A DNA stretch of 64,000 nt from Elysia crispata (lineage: Eukaryota > Mollusca > Gastropoda > Plakobranchidae). The stretch covers positions 140,001 through 204,000 of the forward strand of contig JAWDGP010003555.1 of NCBI GenBank assembly GCA_033675545.1. Direction: 5' to 3'. How positions within the stretch are numbered: position 1 is the first letter of the stretch; every line of letters begins with the position of its first letter. Below the pieces are notes generated by a model. That model worked only from the letters and a program-made list of their open reading frames with translations. It had not been told where the DNA came from and did not search any database. Shown piece after piece: positions 29,091 through 44,000 of the stretch. Position numbers and translations under genes: made by a program.

Positions 29091-32000
29091 GTAAGTTTGA
29101 GTTTGATTAGATATGAAGAAACAGGAAGTGAGGGTAAATTGTATTTCGTACATTTTATGTTTTCTCCACTGTTTAATTTTATTTTATCAAGGTTCTGAGT
29201 TTTATTTGCTAGCTGCAAGAGATGTCATTCTTAAAATAATACTTAAAGGGTAATTACACTGAAACAGTGACACGTTTATTTTGGCCACATCATAATTGTC
29301 TCATTGTCGATTTATTATGCATAATGATGAAATAAAAAAAAAATTGAATAGATGATGCATTTCAGGATCAAAAACATAGTGTTTCAAATGTTTGAAAAGG
29401 AAATGGGTGACTCACATACAGGTATATATATATAAAAGATGGGTCAGCAGCCACTGATCTGCCATTTTGTGTTCTTATGTGAATGTAAGTGCTTACAAGG
29501 TGGGGAAAATAATTGTAAGCAGATTTCATATCGGTAAAAAAGCACTAAAGTGTTTATAAAGATTCTTGCATGATTAAGTTTTTTAAAACCTTACAACTGG
29601 TCCATATATGTCACTTTCCTGGCAGCTATGCTGAGTCGACACCTGGCCCACGACTTCTTGACAGAGATTTCAAATCAGATAGCGAGTGACCTTGCTGCGC
29701 CTGCAGCTGCAGATCCAGATGCCAGTCTCTCTGAGGAAGAGAGAGGTGCATGTGGTGGTTTACCAGCTTCCTGGGATGGTCTGAGATTTCATGAAAAGTG
29801 TGGAAACCTTGTAAAGCTCAGCAATAGTCGTAGGTCGGCAGAACGCCGTCGTCCCCTTGATGAGTTTAATAATGGTGTTGTGATGACCAGTCGCCCTATT
29901 AAAGATTATGAAATTTTCGAGGTGATTGTTGCAACACTAGTTTGTTTCCTCATCATCACAGTAAAGAAATTTTAGTTTTTGCCATGGAATCGTTGTCTGA
30001 TATATATTAAATCTGATTTGAAATTGAAAAATTAATTAAAAGTTAATTCTTTCAAAGTACATGTACTAAGTTAATTACCTTGAAGGTTTTTTTAATACAA
30101 AAAGTGTGGCTATCTGAACTAAAGGAAAAATTATTTTTTTTTGCAAAGAATTTGCATTTGCATCCTTTGATTTTTGACATCTTCAGATTCGACTTGACAG
30201 ATTAGTTGACAAGTGGTCTGGATCCATTGAAGTGGGCATAACTACACACAACCCAAATACACTGGATTTTCCTGCAACCATGACCAATATGAGAAACGCC
30301 AGTTCCAGCCGTAAGTTTGCTAGGATCAGAGACTATATGTCACATGTCACATGTCTCTAACTTGCATGAATCTATTTCAAGCCAGTCATTCATAAAAAGA
30401 ATGAGAGACTCCTGTTTTCCCCATGTATTCTCGAAAAATATGAGGCTCTAAGAATTAAGGAAGAGGGGGTGGGGAGGAAATTACTCCATAAAAAGGGAAG
30501 AAGTTTGTTTTTAGGATTATACTTTTGTTGCCATGTCTCATGCTAGGAAAATTCTTGTAATTATACTTGTTGAAGGGCTAAGAGAGAGAGTGAAAAGGAA
30601 AGTAATCAAAATGCAAGATTTTTGATGGCATTGATGACCATAGAACACTTCCACAAACTTTCCAATTCAAAAACAAAATCACAATAAAATACATCCACAA
30701 ATATGCTCCACATAAGGCACCTCTTCTTTTTTTCATTTAATGATCTTCATACATGTACCGGAGAACTGCTTTTTTGTAATTTTATATACAACTGATGCTT
30801 CAATTTTTTTTTTGAGAACAGGTACAATTATGATGAGCGGGTGTGGAATTCTAACAAATGGCAAAGGTACGAGGAGAGAGTATGGCCAGTTTAACTTGGA
30901 TGAGCTGAGTGTAAGTAGATCATAAAAACATTGCTCAGTCCACCTACTGAAAGAGATATACACACTTGTAACATATGATTCTACTATCTCGTTTAATAAA
31001 CCTGGTAGCAAAAAATGATAGAAACTCTTTTTCTTTATTTTTTTGTTTAATTCTTCATTGAATTTCACCCAGGAAGTAAATTTGTCAATCACCACCAGTT
31101 TTTTATTGTTGAACTTTCAAAAACTTTTTGCTGGAAATGCATGAAGGTGAAAAAGGAATACTGAGATATTTTATACCATTATGTAGGTAAATATAGATAA
31201 GAGGCCTCATGTTTTGTGCTGTGAATGCATACCTTAAGGTGTGTGGGTTTTCATACTTGAGACCTGGACACCAATGAGATTACGCTTACTCTTAATTACT
31301 TCACCTTTGTTTGAAAATAAACAATAGTGATCTCACGCTGTACACTAGTCACTGGATGCAAGTTTACAGATGACAACAGTTGCTGACCCTACCACAATAG
31401 ACTGTTACATATCAAACAGGGCTTTACTTTAAGATTTCTTGAAAAAGCTGTAGCAAACCACCCTACTTTTCTATTCTTCAAAGTTACACAACAAGGTAGA
31501 AGCATTAGATGAGCATTTGACTTTTGTGTACAGACAAATTTTACCTATACATACAGATTAGCTTTAAGCTTTATACTTGATAAGGTGGAGGAAATCAGTC
31601 ATTATGAATCTTTCTCAAGGATTCGTCATGGCAGCTGGCACAAACAGAAATTAAACAATGGAAAAAAAAAACCCAACTATATGTCTTCTACATGACCAGT
31701 CTGCCATTGACTTATTTTTCACAGAAGTGAAGGTATATCTAATCATTTACTCAAGGCAAGGTTATTTTTGACGTGTAGAAATATTAATTTTGTTTCAGGT
31801 TAAATACAATATTAAATAGATACAACTTTCTGTTTTGTTTTAATCAAAGAAATCTTTGCTTTTTATTCCTCGTTGATCAACTTGCCCAAATTTTTTTTAT
31901 CTTTGTAAGTAAAACACCTAATTTTTTTTTAAATCAGCCAATGTGCAGAATCTTTTATGTGTTTGATAAAAATAGATAAAAAAACATTTAAATATTAAAT

Positions 32001-35000
32001 GTTGGGAGTGACAGCTTCTGAAATAAAAGTTTTGTAAGGAAAGTGCTTGGATAATATGCTCTACACATCTGTCTTCCAGGAAGGGGACCGTATTGGACTG
32101 GTGCGCAAGTCAAATGGTCACCTTCACTACTTTATTAATGGTCTGGATCAAGGCATGGCCTCATCCAATGCACCATCCCCTGTTTGGGGTGTTGTTGACC
32201 TTTATGGAATGGCTGTCAAGGTTTGTACTTGCAGTTTAAACTTAACAGTCTGTGTTGGAAAGTGGTAGAATTATCATGACTAGGATAGCAATGATTTGGA
32301 TCGTAATGATTATGATTTTCATGAGAATGATTAAAATAGAGATATCTATAATCTTTAGATTCGTATGAAACCTGGATGTTGATATAAAAAAAAATGAACC
32401 ATTTATTTTGTATACCATTCACTTTTGTCTAATTCAAAATTCAGGTAAAAGAAACATACAAGTGATAAAAAACAACCCTAAACAGCAACTGTAGAAATTC
32501 AGAAATTGTTTAGTGTCAGCTTTGAAAGAATAACCACACATGCGCAAAATTCCCGCGCTCAAATGCTGTTTTCGCAATCCCACATCGACTTTTTTCCCAC
32601 TTGTCTCATGAGAAACGGTGAATTAAATACTAGGCCTAACAAATTAACTGAAAAGCATCAAGTATTTGTTTTATGATGGAAACAGACTGCTAATTGCATA
32701 AATTTTATGTCCGATAGGCCTAGGCCTTCTAGTAGTATTTCTCTCAATCATGCAACTGAAACTACGGAAGAATAAGACAGCTTGTAAAGCTGTGGGCATG
32801 CCACCTTCCAAATAAAACAGTGTTCCATAGCTGTGACCTGCCTGCCCCAATTCTTTCAATAGAAAGGGCTGATGAACAGTGGAACTTTTTATTGTCATAT
32901 ATCAACCCCATGGACAAGACCACGCCCTTAAAAAATTTGGCTCAAATAGGCCTAGCTGTTCTGTTTAGTATCTCACAGCAATGTCAGTGCTGAGAGTGTT
33001 TTCTCTGGTGAGGAAGAATCTCAATGAGACAAGATCTTCAACGTCCACTCACACATTAAACACCCTGTTAGTGACCAAAGCCAGAACCAGGCCTCTGAAC
33101 ATGACAGAGCATTTCTTGAAGAAGTGCAAGGCTGTAACAACGGACAGCTTGCACTCAGTCTCCTTCTCAGTAGGAAGGCTCTACAAACCTTGTAAATTGT
33201 GTAAATAGATCTAGTTGTTTTTGTATGGTAAAGAAACCTTTTCTTCTTATTCATGTATTTTTTTTTTTTAATTTGTGTGTAAGTGAGTGCGTATTGTCGG
33301 TCTGGAAAAATGTCATTTGTCATTTTCCCACTTTTCATTATTTCAAAAGTTGACAGGTCTGAATAACCCATTTCTCTTGAAATCAATCTTGTTGAGTTAA
33401 GTGTCAGATATTTGAAATACAACAATGCTATGCAAATTTGTACTTGAGAAGCTGTGTAAAAACTATGTTTCCAAATATCCATACCTTAAAGGTAAAACAA
33501 AAAAAGGAGCTATGAAACTATTTGATTGTATAGCAGTAGTTCATTTAGAGCAGTTAGTAGCAAGTAGATTATGCGTCTCACAATAATCTGGCAATTAATT
33601 CACCATTTGCTCTCAAGTCAACCTTAAACATATCTCGTCAAAATGGGCATTATTTATAATTCACTCTTTTTCACCACTGTAGCGATCTCTACATTATACT
33701 TTTGTCCAGCATCAATATCAACACATTGGCTTGCACAGGTCTTGGAAACAGCTTCAGATACACACCTTTTAATGTATACTATTCTTCTTTTACTAACTCA
33801 CTGGTGCCTGGTCAATTTTTAGTGCAACAATTGCCCTTGCCTGTTCACTTTTGAGCATTCTAAAATAATTCTCAACTAAAAACAATCAATTCCATGAATC
33901 AAAAATATTTCATCACACAAACACCAAAATCAATATGCAAACTTTTTAACAAATTTGACAGAAAGCATTTATGTTTAATTAATCAATTTTAGCTTCTTTC
34001 TTTGTTAGGCTTCCACATTGGTTATTACCTAAAACTTATACATTCATAAGCTCTTGTCCTTGCTTTAGGACCAGGCCTATTCCTTTTAGTATTTTGCTTG
34101 GATTTAGATCTTGACATTGCGTTCTGTCTCAGAATCGGAAGTAGTTTTAGATATCCTGGAGGCTTTGGGCAATTATTGTGGGTGTCTGGGTCATGATAGA
34201 TGCTCCCATGGGATTCACTCAACCTGTGATTTGTGGCTTAAAATTTATTAGTTCTTCTGTGGTTTTTTTTTTTTTTTTGAATTTGAAAACACTTCTAGCA
34301 AAAACATACAAATTCCAATTTAACTAAAGAAATTTTTTGGTTTTCACTGGCAATGGAGTAGGTTCCATAAAGCAAGTAATAACATAACAACTTAAGGATT
34401 TTGTTTTCATTTCGTATGTTTACAGGAATTACTGCTGATTTTACAGATAATTTGGAAACATCATTCTAGAAGTACAAAAATGAATAGCTGCAAACATTAA
34501 AATAAATTAATTTTTGTATTTGCACAATGATTGAGATCCATGAGAAAATTGGTGATAAGGGTTTGAAATATAGGGAAAAGGTTAATATAAATAATATTAA
34601 TGTGAAGTAAGATAGAGAAAATGTCACTAAATGCAACATAATGTACGTACGTGACTACCTCTTCCCAAACTTATTGAGAGCAGTTATTGGCTCTTAATCA
34701 TGTCACAACATAATAGTAGCCTGGTAAATCATATAGCATAGCCATTATCTCTTAATCTGACAGAAACATAAGGGTAGCTTTGTAACTCATATAGCGCAAC
34801 CACTAGCTCTTAATCATACAGCAACATAACAGTGGCCTGAAAATTTATATGATGCAGCTCTTTGGTGTTCATACATATATTTTCTTTCATTTAAGACAAA
34901 TTTAGCAAGATGCAAGATGTGCATCAGGAGAGTATGAATTGTATCAATATGTAGGATGGAAATTGTACAATAACCATAGCATAAAAAAATCAATGCTACT

Positions 35001-38000
35001 AGCATCAAGCAATTTTAGTGTAAAGCCAATCTTAATAATGTGCAAATATTGGACAGCCTTCTTGCTATGTTGCAAACAACCCATCAACAATACTTACTCA
35101 TAAAACCTTTGATATTGAAAAAAGCACTGAATTCTTTATTGCCACCATTTGTGCTGAAATTCTGAATTACAGGCGTAGATGGAGACACAAGAGATGTTCA
35201 CTTTTATTACTGTTGGTCAGCCGGTGTGAACATATTTCATTAAATCCATTCGAATTTTCCAATTGTGTTTCAGGTGACTATCATTGACCATTGTCCAGTC
35301 CTAGAGACTGTGGACCCACCTGAGGCTGGAATGTCTGGATCTACAACTGCTGTGGTAGCTAACTCAGGACCTAATGGTATCCCAGCCAACCCTGTACCTT
35401 TGCAGCCAGTAGAGAGGAGCCTGGTCAACAGACTGAGACAGTTTTTGGATTCTTGTGAGGGAGTAGACAGAGCTGAGTCCAGGGGAGTGGTCACAGGTGA
35501 GAGATCTGTAGATTTGTCTATATCTGTTTCTGTCTCTGTATGTTTTGTCTGAAACACCTAGCCACCCTTTTTACATGTTTCCCTAAGATCTTGTCTAGTT
35601 GTAAATCCAGTGCAATGATCTTTCAGTATATCAGTTCTTTGAGATCTCATTTTATATTACACTGTATTGCCTCATTCTTCCCACAGCAAACTGGCAAAGT
35701 TGTGTCACTCATTTTTTTAAAAATCTTCATTAGTTTTCAAAGAGAAATATCATAAAACGTTTAAATTGATCACCTCTAGCAGTGTTCTATAAGTATTTTC
35801 TGTTTTCTGAGCCATGGTGGCATGGGAGATGAGTGAGCGTCATTTGGTCCTGTATGGGCTTCATATCATCTTTAGAGGAAGAGGAATACAAAGAAGGACC
35901 CTATATCTAAGATCAGGGATCATTAAAATCATACACAAGAAGACACCCTTTTAAATGTTTACCTTCAGATTTTCTCAGACTATTTTAAGAAGAAATTAAA
36001 GATATGAAAAAGTTCAGGGGAACAGTGTCAGGGGTCATAATCATGTATCTTATTACTATTATTATTTTCTACTTTCCAACTGTTTCTTAAGGCACCACTG
36101 TTTTTGTATAATGTCTATCTCAGAAACAGAGGAGGTGGAGAAGCTGTTGTTTCATCCTCTCTGTGGTCTCCATGCTGCAGTGATAAACAGCCAAAGAACA
36201 GGACACAGACCAAAGTATGTCTACAACTAGTGACTCCCACTCTCTGCAGAGTTTCCTTTTTTGTTTTTTTTTGTTGTGAAAACAACTCAAGGTTTTCTCT
36301 TTAAGATTGATGATACCTTGTTGAATAGTTCATTTAAAAACCTTGGCCACATTTTCACACGAGATATTGCTTAAAAACACTTAATGTCTGCAACTCCAAA
36401 AGACTGCTCCAATACTGATCGCTTTGGTTCAGAGATGAAATCTTTAAGCATCCTGTGGAACTACAGTCATATTTTTAAAAGATTCAGGGTATCAAACAGA
36501 CCATGGTGCTTATGTGAAAAATTAACAGCCTGAAGTGCAATCTCCTTTGCTTTGCTGGCCTCAAGAACCAATCATTTTTACCAAAAAAAAAAAAAAAACA
36601 ACAAACCCAGCAAAAACTTGAATATGTTTTGTGCTCTTCCTTCAAATGGTTTCTTGTTCTGTTGCTCAATATAAATATGCAGAGGCAAAATGACTCTGCT
36701 TGTCTAATAATAATAAATCTAAAATAAAAAAAAAATAGAAAAGAAAGAAAAAAAAACATCTAAAAAATCCTATCATCCTCATATAAAAAAAAAAACCCAC
36801 AAATTTTTTAAATAGAAATCTAAACTTTATTTTCACAGTGCTACAGATGATTTTAACAATGGAGTAATTCTCACCAACCGAACTTTGCGACCAAATGAGG
36901 TATTTGAGGTTCGGCTAGACAAACTGGTGGACAAGTGGGCTGGCTCCATCGAGATTGGTCTGACCACACACCAGCCTACTGAGCTGGACTTCCCCTCAAC
37001 CATGACCAACATTCGCACAGGAACCTGGATGATGACGGGCAATGGCGTGATGCATAATGGACAGACAATTGTTGAGGACTATGGGCAAAACTTGGACAGG
37101 CTGAAGGTAGATTACTTTATCGTCTGCTTTTCATCTATAAATGACTTGGATAAATTTAAAACTTATTATTGGACATAACCAAGAGAGATGACCACAGAAA
37201 ATAGAGCAGATTACAACATTAAGTTTTAGAGTAATTTTTTTTTACTGAAAACAGTATTTTAGATCTTAAAATCCGTACATTATGAAAAAAAAATGAATAT
37301 TGCAATGTTAAATGTAAGCAATTGATTTTTCTGAGATGAAAGACATAGGTATTGAAAATTGATGGCCGTGATGGAAGCATTTCAAAAAGCTACCCCAATT
37401 TAAGCCATTAAAAATGATATTCTTCCATCTACATTCTTTCCTGAAAGGCTAAATTGAATTGTGCTTAGTCCATCAGTTCTCTTAGGCCATATTTGAAACT
37501 TTTTTTTTAACTGAATACTCAAATTAAATAATTCTAGCACAACATTTTATTGAACCTTTGATCAAGAGAAATCTTTTGATTAGTTCTCTTAAAATATTTC
37601 TAACTTAACCTAGGTTGGTTATTGAATCCACAGCTACCAAATCACAAGACAAACTAAAAAATGGTGCGGCACAGCACTCCTGCAAATCTTTTATAGAGAT
37701 GGAGTAGGAAAATATTTATGAGGGATGAGAATTTTTTATACAATTTTGGAACTCCCTATATTTTATACAGTCATGTGATCCTCTTTAATTATTTTATAAT
37801 TCTTTAAATTGAGGACAGGGGAAGTAGGAAAAGGGGGCAAAGGGAGAGAAGATTGCTGGTTGTGCTTACACAAAAGTCAGTAAAACAGTTTTTTTGTCCA
37901 ATTCTTATGCCTGATTTATTGCTCTCGATTCTCTTCATGCATCAGGTTGGAGACCGAGTTGGGGTTGTGAGGAAGCCTGATGGTACTGTACACTTCTTTG

Positions 38001-41000
38001 TTAATGGTATAGATCAGGGAGCTTGCGCCACATGTGTTCCAGCCAATGTGTATGGTGTTATAGATCTTTATGGGATGGCAGCCGAGGCCACAATCGTGGA
38101 TCAGACAGGTGAGGGACAATCTACATTGCCTGTTTGATCGGGTTATGACTTTTGTTTCCGCTTTTATAAGTAGAATTCATGTGGTTGAACCAATCAGTAA
38201 ACACAGAGGTCCAGAAAAACAATTTCTATCAGTCTTAAGAAAGTCAGTCATAAGTCTTGCATACAATGTCTTTTTTAACTTTAATGATAAAAAAAAGATG
38301 GGAATGATCCTCAATGAAAAAGAAAAAAAAAGGGAGCAGCCATTTGCAGTAAGAAATATGAGAATTTTTTGCTATGGCTCTTTGGTATATTTTTTTTTTC
38401 TTGTCAATAACACATTTTTTCCAGAAGCAGAGTTCGTTATCAACTGAGAAGGGCAATCCTGATTTAATCAAATCTTTCATGACATTTCGTGCTTTATATC
38501 TGAGAACAAGTCCTTAGAACAGAAGTTCTCTCTTGAGTTCAACTCAAGAATTTATCAATGTTATGTCTCCACTCATCTTGTGCATTCTTTTTTTTTTCCA
38601 GAAGCACTGACCTCACCTGACACAGACTCAAGCCTCTTCTCAGATCCAGACCAGCTTAAGTTCCATCACCTTCATGGACGCAATGCCACTATCCTACACA
38701 ATGGTCTCACGGCTGCCCGGCCCAATGCTACGGGAGAGTTTAATGATGCTATTGTGATGAGCAATCGACCTCTCAGGGATGGAGAGCTGTTTGAGGTGGT
38801 CATTGACAAAATGGTGGACAGATGGTCTGGGTCATTGGAGGCTGGTAAGAGGTTAAGGAAGACCGATTCTGCCATGATTACTCAGTTAGCCATTCTTATC
38901 CTCTTACTGGCAAGTTGGTTAAATAAAATCTTTGTCATTGTTCGGAATAACCATGAAATTGAAAGGCTTGGAAATCATTAAAAGCTATTGATGTGTAAAT
39001 AACAGATTTAAATCTCAAGTTATGTTTTGAATAAATCAGTCATTATTGGTCACTGCAATCAGGTGATATATTTACATTTTAGTAGAGCAGCAGCTGCAAG
39101 CTTAGGCTGTCATAAATAATGTCCTAGAGGACACCTGCTTTGGGGTCAGCGTGGGTTAGGCATGAGATACTTGCATCAGGTCTAATTTAGCTGAAAAATC
39201 AGACCTTTACACAGTATATCATAAATCATGGTGATTATCATTTAAGAGTAATATTCATCAAGAAATTTTATAATCTGTTTCATCTTGGACAGGTGTTTCA
39301 TTGGTGAAACCAGAGGACATAGATTTCCCCAACACCATGACTGATATTGAGCATGACACCTGGATGCTGAGGTTAGATAGAGAAATGTTTTTGTTGCTTT
39401 TATTTTTATTTATCTGCTCAAAGCTTACTTGTTGGTGATAAAAGGTGTTTAAGAATGATGTCCAGCCAGGGATCTAACCTTGGACCTCCTGCTTATCAGT
39501 TGAAAGCCCTACTGATTGAATTATCTGCGGGCCTGAACTACGCAATAAAGGAATGCTCAGGACTAAAGAAATCATGAAGAAGTCAGAGGAGAGGAATATA
39601 ATAGTGCAGAGTGACAAAAAGTTTTGCCTGCTATACTTCAGTGCAATATATACTTTTAACTGAACTTGATTGTAAAGTGTACGAAAATGGTTGATGTTTA
39701 TTATGTTTATCAAAACAACCTCAATTTTTTTGTTCTCTGAGTAGTGGTTCAGCAATCATGCAAGATGGAGCCACAATTCGTAATGGATACCCCCTTGACT
39801 TGGACTCTCTCACAGTTGGGTCCAGGGTGGGGATGATGCGATGCACTGATGGAACGCTCCATTACTATCTTGATGGGGTGGACCAAGGGGTGGCCAGCAC
39901 AGACATTGCCTCTGGTGAGATTTATGTTTGAGAGATATGTTCAAATTGTATTTTTTTGTCTCCCTTTTTTTTCACATAATTTATATGCTTTTGCTTGTGG
40001 TATTACTTTTGAGTTCACTATTTTCCTCTGATCCTCCTTTGCTTATAAATTTATAGTTAAGGGATGTGTGTGCATATGGACATCTACAGAAACTGAAAAC
40101 ATGGATCAAAGTTTACTTCTTAATAAATACTTTTGGGAAGGTCAGAAAGCTTTTAAATAATATGGCATGAATTCTATTTTCAGGTTGTTATTCTTTTCTA
40201 TCTCTCATATCCATAAAAGTTTTTATTGGCATAATTTAACGATATTGGGCTAATTTTCTAATCTAGTTGAATAATGGGAAAAGGCAGGATACTTAGTTTC
40301 TTGGTTAATATGGATATTGACATACATGATTCAATGTTAAAAAATGTCATCATAATTTTTCTCATCATCATTTAAGGCCATTAAGATTTCCAACAGCCTG
40401 ACCACCACCGTGTATCTTCTGCTGTAATCTATCCAAGTAATTTCCATGCAAATTTAAAATCCTATTTCTCCCTTCAGGTGTTTATGCTGTAATTGATCTG
40501 TATGGCCAATGTGCTCAGGTCACTGTGTCCTCGGGCACTGTGATCGTCCCCAACATGGAGAGTCTCCACATGTCCCACCAGGTGGCCAGTCACAGCCACA
40601 CAGACCAGCTGTCCACACCATCGGCTGTTGGACCTAATGCTGGTAATTGCAAGTTCATTTGTAAAATGCTTTGGACACAAGGCTTTTAAAAAAACAACTC
40701 ATAATTATATGCATGTCTAATGGCCAGTCCTAATGAGACATCTGTCACCCACATAAGATTTTAGGGTATTGATATTTCAAAATAAGCCTTTTCCAAAGCT
40801 TTTCATCAGTGAAAATTGCATGAAATTATCAATGTGCTTTTCTGTTTTGTTTTCCTGAATTTCCAGTGCCAGACTTATTAAATTGGTTTTGAGATGTGTG
40901 CAAAGCTATTTTCTCTTAAATTCTTAATGATCTTGTGGAAGGCAAAAAATAAGGTTTATTTGAGTCATTCTAAACCAGGTTGATGTAAAAAGAAGGGAAC

Positions 41001-44000
41001 ATATTCAGCCAGCCTGCTCGAGTGACATTGCCTTTTTTTTTTCCTTTGTAGATCAAATAGATATCTCTTGATCAGTCATTCTTAGTAATGTCTTGAAATC
41101 TGATTTCAAAACAAAAGATTACTCTCCCTGTTTTTCTTACTTTTTCAAAGCATGAAGACTGACATTTCAGAGAAAAAAATTTGAACAGTGTTTTTTTTAG
41201 CAATAGCTTATGTGATTGTGTGAACTTAGCTTAGTTAGCTTGGAATAAATGCTCAATCTATCTTGAATAGATGTGTCACACCTTTTGAGCAAGTGTTGTG
41301 GCAAGAATATCACTCTACGCAACAGCTGCTGGGGTGCAAGCAGAGTCCAGGGCTTCAACCACGGCATTGTGTTCAGTTCAGAGCCGCTCAAATACGATGA
41401 GGTGTTTGAGGTGGGTGGCTCAGTGGTTACAGTGTTTGATCTTAATATAGCTTATTTTGTTATTACCCTGAAAATCAGAAATTCGCCTTTGCTACACTTC
41501 TCTTACTTTTTAAAATTGTGTTTGGCTAAAAGCACTATGTAAAATGCTCATTTTGAGCCCAGAACAGTACTTAATGTGAAACTTTTGATAATCAATTTAT
41601 TTGTAATGGTTCCATGAATTTTATGCTGGAAGGAAAAGAATGTTGTCATTGGATACACATTTACCAAAAGCTGGATTCATGATTTAATGTGAGTTTAACC
41701 ATCACTCTAAAGTTACAGATCTATCTCTAGGCCTACTTTCATATTGTCGACGATTCAAATGAAACGCTATGGTCTTTCACTCGCAGAAGATAGTTTTAAA
41801 GTTATTTAGTAATTATGATAATAGCAAACTTCACTCACATATGAGTGGGGAGTGGGAAAACCATCCACATGGGTCCAATATAATATTTTTTTTATACGAT
41901 TTAGGCCTATTGTCCAGCTTTTTCTGAACAATTTGGCGTTTATTTGAAGATTTTATCATTATTAGTTCCTGAGATATTGCCAATTCTGTTTCATAAGGTA
42001 GTAAAATGCAAAGCAGAGAAAAACGGCTTTAAAGTTTGACTCAAAATTCCTGTCCTAGACTAGAATCCCGTGCCTAAGCCTATACCTAGATCTAGATCTA
42101 GATTTTGTAATCTGAGATAAGCCTCTATTTTAGGTCTAAATTTATGAAAATGGGGTCCTCTAGACTCTATTCTGGATTTAATATCACTATACTGAGGCCA
42201 CAGATTGTCTTAAGTATTTTTTTTTTCTTGTCTGGATCTAGATCTAGATCTTCATATCCGGTTTTGAAACAGTAGTGTCAGCCCGGTCATCTGAACAAAA
42301 TTATTTCCTGATGGTCTTGTAAATGAATATGTAACTTATTCATTTACAAGACCATCAGCAAATAATTTTGTTTTGATTCATGTTAATTCAACAGTGACTA
42401 CTGAATTTTATTCCATTTTCGATGGAAACTATAAAAATATCAAAGAAATAGTCACTGTGGAATTAACATGAATATTTAAGACAGAAATCAGGGCTAAATA
42501 TTGAACGAAATTTTCACATGAAAATTCTGGAGGGTTATTAGTATTAATACGCACTCTTTAGTTTCGTTATATTTATTCACACTACTTTTGACTAGAAAGT
42601 GCATATTTTGCCATTTCCTATGGCTTATAATTTGTAGGGGGCATCTCAAAGTAATATATCACTAGACCAGATTAAAAATGCCAAAGTTTGTGGGCCTGTT
42701 GAACTTGGACTGCAGGTTGTTTGAGGCGACTCTGGCTCAGAAAAAAATGAAATTAAAATATTTCTAATCAAAAATTGTTTATATTCTTTACATTAAATGA
42801 AAGAGGAAATTTAAATGAACATTCCTATACCAAAACCCCAATATGGTTAGAATAATGATTTTCATGTTTGAAATGCTCCCCTGCTAAAATGTATCTAGCG
42901 ACATCCAGACGGTTTTACCAACTCCCCACACATATCTTGCTATTTTTGTAATTCAGCTTGTTTCCTTTGCTTTTCTGAATAGATATATATTTTTGAAAAT
43001 TTTAAAAGGAGCACCGGTACTACTGAGTACTTCTAAGGGATTGAAATGTTACAAAATTGTTGTAGCAGGACAGCAGGGAGGTAATCATGCAGAGAAGGCA
43101 AAGACAATTTTTCTCTTGAAGTATACTGTTTATAAGTTGATGGACTTAAATAAAAAAGAGAAAAGGAGGAAGATGAAGTGCAAAAGGTGTTATTCAGCAA
43201 ATTAATGTACTGCTACTTGACTGCATAAACAGAAGTATTTTGATTTGAAAATTTAACACTGAAAAGCTTCTTGGAACATGAATTTAAGTTAGAGATGAAC
43301 TCGTCTTTAGATTACAGATTCATCGTACTAAGACTGTCATTACTTGATCCCTTGCCTTCTCCCTTCACAGGTGAAAATCAGTGAGATGAATGAGCGATGG
43401 GCAGGTTCTCTCCAGATTGGGCTGACCACCATGGCTATCTCTGACTCAAGCTCTCCCGTCAATGTCCCAGCCTCGGCTGACCTCATCATGTCCAGGGTCA
43501 CTTGGGTTGTGTCAGGCTCCGAGGTTAAGAAATGTGGCACTGTGATCAAGCATAATTATGCCCCTTCTCTTCAACGTTTGCAGGTTGGTGGTTAAAAACA
43601 ATTTAGCTGAATAATAATTTTATTTCAAGAAGTTCTATTTGAGGGACGCCCTGCAAACCTAATGAAAGGCTCCTCAAATGACTCTGCAATGCCTATGCTT
43701 TGCAACAACATTTAAACAGCAAAATTTTTTTCTGTGAGGTGATACATGGGAGAAAAAATATATTTCTGAATGTTTTCTTATATTTTCTTTATAATTTTTT
43801 TAGCCTTCATGTATGCCATGAATGCCATTGATGTGTGGAATAATTATAAAGCTATATAATTAAGTGTAGTGTGAATTTAGAGTTAACCTTGAACTGGAAA
43901 CTGAAAACACTATAGCAAAGTCTTCTTATGCCTAAAAAATTACTACTGTTTTCGGAGCAGCTCTTTCTAGTTTCAAATTGTGGGAGGGACTTATAGACTT

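Larger units (their letters stand above)
41411..43370 (+). other. NEURL4 intron 16
   Basis: Starts with GTGGGTGGCTCAGTGGTTA, which by chance or descent resembles a tRNA A-box. It holds two adjacent long inverted repeats (42294-42473) and AGATCTAGAT clusters (42085-42250). No coding content. Confidence 0.85.

Noticed and set aside
41411-41440. Possible tRNA or SINE start (TGGCTCAGTGG A-box) right after NEURL4 exon 16
   Set aside because: No B-box or tRNA fold follows within 30-60 nt; more likely chance overlap with the donor site.
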